Source: Nitrospirota bacterium | GTDB lineage: Bacteria > Nitrospirota > CAKKRA01 > 9FT-COMBO-42-15 | Direction: 5' to 3' | DNA length: 19,704 bases | Assembly (NCBI GenBank): GCA_023248415.1 | Contig: JAHFEP010000006.1 | Coordinates: forward strand, 10,969 to 30,672 | Part shown: piece by piece, positions 14,610 through 19,704 of the stretch | Layout: each line of letters begins with the position of its first letter | How positions within the stretch are numbered: the stretch's first letter is position 1 | Made by a program: the position numbers and the translations under genes | The notes under the pieces: generated by a model | Seen by the model: only the letters and a program-made list of their open reading frames with translations | What the model was told of the DNA's origin: nothing | Database searches by the model: none

Positions 14610-15045
14610 CCTGATATTAATCCACCCGATATTACAGGCCGTCGCAATAATTATACTCTTTTATGTTGCCTATCTTGGATGGCAGAGATACAAGAGCAAG
14701 CTAAATAAATACAGAGAGCAGAATATAATATTCAAGTGGAATACCCATGTTAAGGTGGGTGTTCTTTTTTTCATCCTGATTTCTTTTGGCGCCATCGTTG
14801 GATTTCTTGTAAATAAATATGTATTGGAAAGGCCATTCCTCGACTCCGGCCCCCATGCATATTTAGGAATGATTATCTTATTTCTCTTTGCCATAGGTGT
14901 TGGAATGGGCTATAGATTATCAAACGGCAAGGCTGCTGACAATCTTCCCAAGATACACATGTTTGTAAACTACTTCGGAATTAGCTTGATATTAATCCAG
15001 TTCTTCCTCGGCATAAGCCTTTTGATAGAGGTTATGGGATACTGA
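14596..15045 (+). CDS. DUF4079-like, cytochrome b561-type membrane protein
   Basis: 149 aa with four membrane helices. Conserved histidines sit at the helix ends: H10 in ILIHPILQ, H51 in NTHVKVG, H87 in GPHAYLG and H121 in KIHMFVNY. This pattern, plus GWQRYKSK after helix one and IQFFLGISLL in the last helix, matches DUF4079, a b561-like family of probable diheme electron carriers. The heme assignment is inference. ATG 14596 is used; no good Shine-Dalgarno is seen, so translation likely depends on the overlapping upstream gene. An in-frame TTG at 14560 would add 12 residues. A promoter for the next unit begins 2 nt after its stop. Confidence 0.75.
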   Translation: MAQISLILIHPILQAVAIIILFYVAYLGWQRYKSKLNKYREQNIIFKWNTHVKVGVLFFILISFGAIVGFLVNKYVLERPFLDSGPHAYLGMIILFLFAIGVGMGYRLSNGKAADNLPKIHMFVNYFGISLILIQFFLGISLLIEVMGY

Positions 15046-15047
15046 CC

Positions 15048-15075
15048 TTGACATATCATAAAATTGAGCTATATT
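15048..15075 (+). promoter_or_regulatory. Sigma-70 promoter for the histidine kinase / response regulator unit
   Basis: TTGACA (15048-15053), a 16-bp spacer, then TATATT (15070-15075). The -35 is perfect and the -10 differs at one base. Expected transcription start near 15082, leaving a ~24-nt leader to ATG 15106 without a clear Shine-Dalgarno. Confidence 0.65.
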
Positions 15076-15105
15076 TAGAACAAGAATAATATATCTAAAA
15101 TCACT

Positions 15106-16251
15106 ATGCCAAATTACCCTAAAAGATCTGTAAAATCCCTTAAAAAGAATCCTTCTAAGCAGCACAAATCCAATAAAAACACCTTAAGCAAAGATATCAG
15201 CGAATACAACAATCTCATCCTCCAGTGCATTCCGAGCGGGGTAATAGTTATAAATATGGACGGCATAGTTACCATTTGCAACCCTTCTGCAGACAGCATT
15301 CTGGGCATAGATTGTACAAAGGAAAAGGATAAGAGCTATGAATCTGTCCTTAAGGGTAACAGCCATGTTGCCCAGATTATTAAGAATGGAATGAATGGAG
15401 AGACATATTTCAGGAAGCAGATACAGATTAAGGCAGATGGAGGGATAAAATGGATTGGTATAAGCACGGCAATCCTTTATGATGATAAGGCTACTCCTAT
15501 GGGCGTTATTGCTGTCTTTTCAGATATTACTGATGTTAAAGAGCTTGAGTCGGATGTGAAGCTGAAGGAGAGGCTTGCTGCTGTTGGAGAGCTTTCTGCT
15601 GGTGTTGCCCATGAGATACGCAATCCGCTTTCTGCTATTGCAGGATATGCAGAGCTTCTTAAAAAAGGACTGTCAGAGGATGAAATCGCATTATCAGTAG
15701 ATGGGATTATCAAAGAGACAAAAAATCTCAACAGCATTGTAACAAACTTTCTATCTTTTGTAAGAAAACCGCAGCCGGTATTCAAAGAAACAGATGTGAA
15801 TGCATTGATTAAAGAGGTAATATCAATGGTTTCTCTTGATAAAAACTCGGAGAGGATTGATTTTAACATCAGGACATCAAATGCACTGCCAAATATTGAT
15901 GCTGACCCGTTTGAATTAAAGATAGCTTTTTTAAATATTATTCAGAATGCAGTTCAGGCAATGCCGAATGAAGGAAGGGTGACAGTAAAGAGCGGCATTC
16001 AATATGGAATGATATTTATTGAGATTACTGATACAGGTGGAGGCATTCCAAAGGAGATAGGAGACAGGATATTCAATCCTTTCTTTACAACAAAGGAACA
16101 GGGTACAGGGCTTGGCCTTGCAATTGCGCATAAGATTATTGAATCACATGACGGCAAGATTGAATTTAAAAGTAAAAAAGGAAAGGGGACAACCTTTATT
16201 ATAAGGCTGCCAATGAACAGGGTTCAAGGGTTCAAGGGTTCAAGGGGTTAG
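15106..16251 (+). CDS. Soluble PAS-domain sensor histidine kinase (NtrB/AtoS-like)
   Basis: 381 aa, no membrane segment, so a cytosolic sensor. After a basic low-complexity N-terminus, a PAS domain spans ~33-145 (GVIVINMDGIVTICNPSADSILG through VFSDITDVKELE). HisKA follows with the phosphoacceptor H169 in GVAHEIRNPLSAIAGY, then HATPase_c with N-box N281 (NIIQNAVQAMP), DTGGG (309-313) and GTGLGLA (333-339). This is the NtrB-type layout and pairs with the sigma-54 activator 5 nt downstream. The last ~10 residues (RVQGFKGSRG) are encoded by an octamer array and lie beyond the conserved end of the ATPase domain. No Shine-Dalgarno is visible before the ATG. The signal is unknown. Confidence 0.9.
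   Translation: MPNYPKRSVKSLKKNPSKQHKSNKNTLSKDISEYNNLILQCIPSGVIVINMDGIVTICNPSADSILGIDCTKEKDKSYESVLKGNSHVAQIIKNGMNGETYFRKQIQIKADGGIKWIGISTAILYDDKATPMGVIAVFSDITDVKELESDVKLKERLAAVGELSAGVAHEIRNPLSAIAGYAELLKKGLSEDEIALSVDGIIKETKNLNSIVTNFLSFVRKPQPVFKETDVNALIKEVISMVSLDKNSERIDFNIRTSNALPNIDADPFELKIAFLNIIQNAVQAMPNEGRVTVKSGIQYGMIFIEITDTGGGIPKEIGDRIFNPFFTTKEQGTGLGLAIAHKIIESHDGKIEFKSKKGKGTTFIIRLPMNRVQGFKGSRG
16219..16250 (+). repeat. Octanucleotide tandem array at the kinase/regulator junction
   Basis: Units AGGGTTCA (three exact copies) then AGGGGTTA. The array encodes the kinase C-terminal tail and its stop. The AGGGG of the last unit lies 9 nt before the regulator ATG and probably serves as its Shine-Dalgarno. 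Confidence 0.9.
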
Positions 16252-16256
16252 TTAAA

Positions 16257-17630
16257 ATGAACAGGATATTAATAGTTGAAGATAACATTGGTATGAGGAA
16301 TGTTCTTGAAAAGACCCTTAAAATGAAAGGGTATGATGTATTTTCAGTTGGCACAGGAGAGAATGCTGTTAGATTATTTACATCTGATGTATTTGACCTT
16401 GTAATTACAGACCTCAGGCTGCCAAAGATGGATGGCATGGAGGTATTGAAAAGGATAAAGAAGATTTCGTCAGCAAGCATCGTAATTATTATGACAGCCT
16501 ACGGCACTATTGAGAATGCCATAGAGGCAATGAAGTCAGGCGCGTATGATTATGTCCTTAAACCTTTTTCTCTTGAAGAAATAGAAATAAAGGTGGAAAA
16601 GGCGCTCTTTCAACAAAGGATAGCTGATGAGAATGTAATACTTAAGGAGGAGATTAAGAGCAGATTTGGCAGGATTATTGGCAAGGGTCAGAAGATACAA
16701 AAGGTATATAAATTTATAAATAAGGTGGCAGACAGGCCAACGCCTGTTCTTATTTTGGGCGAAAGCGGCACAGGAAAGGAGCTTGTTGCAAGGGAGATTC
16801 ATGAGAGCAGCAGCAGGAGGGATTTTCCATTTGTGGCAGTGAACTGCGCTGCGCTTGCAGAGGGCGTTTTAGAAAGCGAACTCTTTGGCCATGAAAGAGG
16901 CGCATTTACAGGCGCGCATGCGCAGAAAAAGGGGAGATTTGAGATTGCAGACAAAGGCACATTATTTTTAGATGAAATAGGAGACCTTCCTCTTAATACA
17001 CAGGTAAAACTACTTAGGTTTTTGCAGGAGAAGAGTTTTGAAAGGGTTGGGGGCACAAATACATTAAAGGTTGATGTGAGGATAATTGCTGCGACAAACA
17101 AGGATTTAAAAGAGGCAATTAAGAAAAAGACCTTTCGCGAAGACCTTTTTTACAGGTTGAATGTGATTACACTTACCCTGCCTCCTTTAAGAGAGAGGAG
17201 AGAGGATATTCATGATTTAATAGATTATTTCTGGAATAGATACATAAAAGAGCTGCACAAGGATATAGCAATTTCACCAGAGGTAAAGGATATATTGTAT
17301 TCCTATGACTGGCCCGGCAACATAAGGGAATTGGAAAATGCTATTGAAAGGCTCATAGTCCTGTCAGAGTATAAAACTGTCAGCATTGATGACCTGCCAA
17401 TGGAATTAAAGGAAGGAAACTCGGATATTATTTCAAAGGGATTAACTGATAATATAGGTCTTACAGAGCGTGTTGAACATCTTGAAAAGGAGATAATAAG
17501 ACAGGCATTGGAAGAGTGCAGTTTTAATCAGGTTAAGACATCAGAGAGGCTTAGGATAAACAGGGGCACGCTCCAATATAAGATGAAGAAATATAATCTC
17601 ATCTGCAGGAAATTCAGCAGCAACACCTGA
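16257..17630 (+). CDS. NtrC-family sigma-54-dependent response regulator
   Basis: 457 aa with all three standard modules. Receiver (1-118): acidic D9, phosphoacceptor D52, T80 and K102. AAA+ domain (~137-365): Walker A GESGTGKE (168-175), the sigma-54 contact loop GAFTGA (215-220), Walker B GTLFLDE (234-240), R-finger region FREDLFYRLNV and WPGNIRELEN. Fis-type HTH at ~410-447 (EIIRQALEECSFNQVKTSERLRINRGTLQYKMKK). The intact GAFTGA and receiver Asp mean it should activate RNA polymerase-sigma-54 when phosphorylated, most likely by the adjacent kinase. Its target may be the sigma-54 promoter 107 nt after its stop codon. Which member (PilR, AtoC, ZraR or other) cannot be told. Confidence 0.94.
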   Translation: MNRILIVEDNIGMRNVLEKTLKMKGYDVFSVGTGENAVRLFTSDVFDLVITDLRLPKMDGMEVLKRIKKISSASIVIIMTAYGTIENAIEAMKSGAYDYVLKPFSLEEIEIKVEKALFQQRIADENVILKEEIKSRFGRIIGKGQKIQKVYKFINKVADRPTPVLILGESGTGKELVAREIHESSSRRDFPFVAVNCAALAEGVLESELFGHERGAFTGAHAQKKGRFEIADKGTLFLDEIGDLPLNTQVKLLRFLQEKSFERVGGTNTLKVDVRIIAATNKDLKEAIKKKTFREDLFYRLNVITLTLPPLRERREDIHDLIDYFWNRYIKELHKDIAISPEVKDILYSYDWPGNIRELENAIERLIVLSEYKTVSIDDLPMELKEGNSDIISKGLTDNIGLTERVEHLEKEIIRQALEECSFNQVKTSERLRINRGTLQYKMKKYNLICRKFSSNT

Positions 17631-17661
17631 TTTTCTGCTAAAAATCCTGCAACCTTTTTTT
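17605..17661 (+). terminator. Possible intrinsic terminator after the response regulator
   Basis: GCAGGA (17605-17610) pairs with TCCTGC (17645-17650), with an inner AGCAG/CTGCT stem, then AACC and seven Ts (17655-17661). The stem is interrupted and overlaps the 3' end of the gene. An alternative small hairpin, GATTTT/AAAATC (17629-17634 and 17641-17646), lies in the same place. Confidence 0.35.
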
Positions 17662-17736
17662 CTTAAAACTAATCTGTATAACCATTTCATTAATAATTTC
17701 AAGCAATTAAAAATCAGGATATGGAGAAGATGCCTC

Positions 17737-17752
17737 TGGCACACAAGTTGCT
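17737..17752 (+). promoter_or_regulatory. Consensus sigma-54 (-24/-12) promoter
   Basis: TGGCAC, 5-bp spacer ACAAG, then TTGCT, preceded by a C. All ten core bases of the TGGCAC-N5-TTGC consensus and the following W are matched. By chance, an exact ten-base core is expected about 0.02 times per strand in a window of this length with even base use. It lies just downstream of a sigma-54 activator gene. The expected start is near 17763, just before GGGAGG and a small ORF. Confidence 0.8.
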
Positions 17753-17778
17753 CTATTTCTCAACGGGAGGTTCTAAGA

Positions 17779-17802
17779 ATGAATAAAGAGGTGATAGTAT
17801 GA
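17779..17802 (+). CDS. 7-aa leader-type ORF behind the sigma-54 promoter
   Basis: MNKEVIV followed by TGA. GGGAGG (17765-17770) lies 8 nt before the ATG. Its stop overlaps the start of the 48-aa ORF (ATGA), and its own codons contain the Shine-Dalgarno of that ORF. It may act as a coupling leader or be incidental. No homology claim is possible at this length. Confidence 0.35.
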   Translation: MNKEVIV

Positions 17803-17945
17803 AGAGATATATACTGATTGGATTAGGTGTATTAAGCAATAGTATTTCTCTCATAAGTTTAAAGCTGACAGCAGCGCTGATGAGATGTTTAGGCATAGTA
17901 ATAATAGATGAAGAAGAGGTGTATTATGAGGGCTACAAGGATTAG
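17799..17945 (+). CDS. Unrecognised 48-aa small protein, sigma-54-driven
   Basis: 48 aa, not recognised. A basic start (MKRY) is followed by a hydrophobic stretch of about 16 residues (ILIGLGVLSNSISLIS), a short KLTAALMRCLGIVII segment that is also hydrophobic, and an acidic, Tyr-rich tail (DEEEVYYEGYKD). It could be a small membrane peptide with one or two helices. GAGGTG (17788-17793) sits 5 nt before the ATG. The start overlaps the stop of a 7-aa ORF, and the unit begins at a consensus sigma-54 promoter. The alternative is that the ~240-nt transcript works as a small RNA and the ORF is chance. Composition alone cannot prove coding. Confidence 0.5.
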   Translation: MKRYILIGLGVLSNSISLISLKLTAALMRCLGIVIIDEEEVYYEGYKD

Positions 17946-17973
17946 AAAAGGGGAAGAGATAATGATATTTTCA

Positions 17974-18006
17974 GGGCTTTTTATAATAAAAAAATAGTCC
18001 TTTTTT
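17974..18006 (+). terminator. Probable intrinsic terminator of the small sigma-54 unit
   Basis: GGGCTTTTT (17974-17982) pairs with AAAATAGTCC (to 18000) with one T-T mismatch and one G-U pair, followed directly by six Ts (18001-18006). The stem is AT-rich, so strength is uncertain. It overlaps the -35 of the next promoter. Confidence 0.5.
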
Positions 18007-18032
18007 GACAAAATAGAAAAATAAGCTATACT
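18005..18032 (+). promoter_or_regulatory. Sigma-70 promoter of the rhodanese gene
   Basis: TTGACA (18005-18010), a 16-bp spacer, TATACT (18027-18032). The -35 is perfect and the -10 differs from TATAAT at one base. The expected start near 18039 leaves a short leader holding the perfect Shine-Dalgarno AAAGGAGGTGA (18043-18053). Confidence 0.7.
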
Positions 18033-18057
18033 TAATAATGTGAAAGGAGGTGAGTAT

Positions 18058-18507
18058 ATGTATAAAATTGTTATGTTTACCATGATAGCGTTTTTTACCA
18101 TGAGTTCTGCACTTTACGCAGAAAACCCCATTGTCCCTGACGGTTTAAGCGGGGCAAAGGTTATAAATGCCGAGGAGTGCAAGAAATTGATGAACAGTAA
18201 TGGGAAGGTATTTGATGTGAGGAATGAGCTTGAGTACGGGGAAGGCCATTTACCCGGCGCAATAATGCTTCCTTATAAGGAAAAGAGCGACAAGGCTGCT
18301 AATTTTGATGCAAGTGTTGATAAATTTGACATTAGCAAACTTCCATCAGACAAGTCAACACCGGTTATCTTCTATTGCAATGGCGACAGGTGCTGGAAAT
18401 CCTATAAATCCTCTGTTGCTGCTATAAAGGCAGGCCATAAGAATGTAAACTGGTTCAGAGGCGGGCTGCCTGAATGGAAAGAAAAAGGGTATCCTATTGA
18501 GAAGTGA
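18058..18507 (+). CDS. Exported rhodanese-domain protein
   Basis: 149 aa from ATG 18058, which sits 4 nt after AAAGGAGGTGA; a GTG at 18040 in the same frame lies before that site and is rejected. The N-terminus is a typical Sec signal peptide (MYKIVMFTMIAFFTMSSALYA, cleavage likely before ENPIV), so the protein should be periplasmic. The rhodanese fold is shown by KVFDVRNELEYGEGHLPGAIMLPY. The active-site loop FYCNGDRCWKSYKSS carries the expected catalytic Cys plus a second Cys followed by Trp (CX4CW). GHKNVNWFRGGLPEWKEKGYP is the family C-terminus. Such proteins carry persulfide sulfur or act in periplasmic thiol chemistry; the substrate is unknown. It has its own promoter. Confidence 0.9.
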   Translation: MYKIVMFTMIAFFTMSSALYAENPIVPDGLSGAKVINAEECKKLMNSNGKVFDVRNELEYGEGHLPGAIMLPYKEKSDKAANFDASVDKFDISKLPSDKSTPVIFYCNGDRCWKSYKSSVAAIKAGHKNVNWFRGGLPEWKEKGYPIEK

Positions 18508-18514
18508 TGTTTGT

Positions 18515-18546
18515 CTGCAGGGGCGCGGCATGCCATGCCCCTGCAG
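18515..18546. repeat. Palindromic element after the rhodanese gene
   Basis: CTGCAGGGGC (18515-18524) and GCCCCTGCAG (18537-18546) form a perfect 10-bp stem. The 12-nt loop contains the palindrome GCATGC. No T-tract follows, so it is more like a dispersed REP-type palindrome than a standard terminator, although it may still block RNA decay or transcription. Confidence 0.75.
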
Positions 18547-18576
18547 CGGTTAAATTTGAAACGGGGTAAAAGAAAA

Positions 18577-19704
18577 ATGGAATTTTTCAAAAAGGGTGGT
18601 CTCAAGTCTATTCTGATAGCGATTATTGCGCTTCAGTTTGTTTTGCTTATACTTGTTTCACGTTGGAGCTTTGCAAAGATTGAGACCTATATTGAAGATG
18701 AAGCGCATAGAAATCTCTCAGGGCTTATTAAAAAGGCCCTTGAAAATAACAAAAAATGGTCGCAAGGCCTCTTAGAGACCATAGCAAATATTAGCTATAT
18801 ACAGAGCAATTTTGGCGACAGAGACGAGCTTTATGACTATTCATATCCTATCCTCAACAGGTTCAGCAAAGACGGTTTAAGCATATTAAATTACTATACT
18901 ACTGACGGAAGGCTCTATTTAAAAGCTGCCAATCAGAAGGATACACAGATGGACAGCAGGGAGATAGCGCTGATTGCAAACAGGGAGGACAAGGTTGTAT
19001 TTGCCGTTGAGGAGGAAAAGGGGAAGGTCTACTCATTTATTGCCTCGCCGATTTATTCAAAAGGAAAAAAGCTTGGCATTATAGAGTTGGGCGTAAATAC
19101 AAAATTGCTTCTATCAGAGGTAAAGTCCATCCTTGATGCAGAGGCAGGCATAATCATGGGTAAAGAGGTGATAGAGGCTACAGATGAAATGGTAAAAGAG
19201 GCTGCAGGAAAGAAAGAGATTAATAAGGATGATAAAAGATATGAGATATACCTTTCTGAGGTAAATGAAAAGAAGAAGATAAGCATAATTGCTTTAAAGG
19301 ATGTAACCTTATTAAGAAAAACCCTCTTTCGCTCAGAGCTTTTTATTGCTGCGTTGGGTCTTGTTTCTGTTGTTGCATTTTCCATTGTTATTATAATGGT
19401 GTTAAATCCTTTGGCAAATATCATTGGCACATTAAAGGAGATGGAGAACGGTGATTTAAGAAAAGAGGTTGAGGCTTCAACTATAAAAGAGCTTGCAACA
19501 GGCATTAATGGCTTTATATACAGCCTCCGCACAATTATCAAAAGGATTCAGGATGTGGCTGAGTCTGTTGTTTCCGTTGCAGTGCAGATGAATACAAATA
19601 CAGACAAGCTTTCAAAGGGGGCAAAGGCGCAGGCAGAATCAACTGAGTCTACATCTGCATCCATTAATCAGATGAATACCTCTATAAAGGGCGTTGCAGA
19701 TTCT
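18577..19704 (+). CDS. Methyl-accepting chemotaxis protein, N-terminal part (runs off the window)
   Basis: 376 codons are open to the right edge with no stop, so the gene is partial only because the window ends. The first membrane helix is at ~11-29 (SILIAIIALQFVLLILVSR). A periplasmic region of ~220 residues has Cache-like features (LSILNYYTTDGRLYLKAANQ, VVFAVEEEKGKVYSFIASPIY, LGIIELGVN), probably a double Cache. The second helix is at ~255-276, then a HAMP domain (LNPLANIIGTLKEMENGDLRKEV, ~277-325). The start of the cytoplasmic methylation helix follows (TNTDKLSKGAKAQAESTESTSASINQMN). The signalling hairpin tip is beyond the edge. The ATG follows a weak GGGG site, and no sigma-28 promoter was recognised. 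The ligand is unknown. Confidence 0.88.
   Translation, partial: MEFFKKGGLKSILIAIIALQFVLLILVSRWSFAKIETYIEDEAHRNLSGLIKKALENNKKWSQGLLETIANISYIQSNFGDRDELYDYSYPILNRFSKDGLSILNYYTTDGRLYLKAANQKDTQMDSREIALIANREDKVVFAVEEEKGKVYSFIASPIYSKGKKLGIIELGVNTKLLLSEVKSILDAEAGIIMGKEVIEATDEMVKEAAGKKEINKDDKRYEIYLSEVNEKKKISIIALKDVTLLRKTLFRSELFIAALGLVSVVAFSIVIIMVLNPLANIIGTLKEMENGDLRKEVEASTIKELATGINGFIYSLRTIIKRIQDVAESVVSVAVQMNTNTDKLSKGAKAQAESTESTSASINQMNTSIKGVADS

Noticed and set aside
17541..17744. 67-aa open frame on the - strand over the activator 3' end and sigma-54 promoter
   Set aside because: Mostly antisense to the Fis-type HTH of the regulator; no ribosome binding site and no family resemblance.
17962..17997. 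11-aa ORF (MIFSGLFIIKK) after the 48-aa ORF
   Set aside because: It overlaps the hairpin of the probable terminator. A GGGGAAGAG site precedes it, but length and position argue against a gene.
18508..18576. Sigma-28 promoter for the chemoreceptor
   Set aside because: TAAA-like words occur, but no GCCGATAA-type -10 at proper spacing was found.
19053..19541. 162-aa open frame on the - strand
   Set aside because: It lies wholly inside the + strand chemoreceptor, which has clear Cache, HAMP and helix features. It has no ribosome binding site and its protein is low-complexity.

Overview
The window is a gene-dense bacterial chromosome segment, with nearly every gene on the + strand. By eye it is AT-leaning (roughly 40% GC), with heavy use of AGG and ATA codons. 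The first half is the distal part of a division and cell wall (dcw) cluster: ftsW-murG-murC-murB-ddl-ftsQ-ftsA-ftsZ. It is followed by a B12-binding-type radical SAM gene and a housekeeping run, pgeF-yggS-proC-yggT-divIVA-yggU. FtsQ, DivIVA, sigma-54 signalling and a Cache-type chemoreceptor in one locus suggest a Gram-negative, flagellated or pilus-bearing environmental bacterium. Nitrospirota or a deltaproteobacterial (Desulfobacterota-like) lineage fits best; this is inference from gene order and protein style, not a measured placement.

Layout: 4-8754 is a tightly packed dcw operon. Genes overlap or abut, except for a 93-nt gap before ftsA that holds a large imperfect hairpin. 8890-13117 continues on the same strand with radical SAM, pgeF, yggS, proC and yggT. 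13178-14115 holds divIVA and yggU, separated by a 110-bp nested palindromic element. 14127-15045 encodes two overlapping membrane proteins with conserved histidines: one CopD-like, one DUF4079/cytochrome b561-like. A consensus-like sigma-70 promoter at 15048 starts a second unit: a soluble PAS histidine kinase and an NtrC-type sigma-54 activator.

107 bp after the activator gene is a full-consensus sigma-54 -24/-12 promoter (17737-17752). It precedes a ~240-nt unit with a 7-aa leader ORF, an overlapping unannotated 48-aa ORF and a probable terminator. This is the most interesting part of the window: a candidate small-protein or small-RNA output of the adjacent two-component system. It is followed by an exported rhodanese with its own sigma-70 promoter, and by a chemoreceptor that runs off the right edge.

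A second theme is small repeats. Five tandem arrays with 7- or 8-bp units lie in or between genes: inside ddl, inside proC, at the histidine kinase/response regulator junction, before ftsA and before the radical SAM gene. Several short palindromic elements of dispersed-repeat type occupy the larger gaps. The arrays inside genes keep the reading frame and have become protein sequence. No tRNA, rRNA, CRISPR array or transposase was seen.
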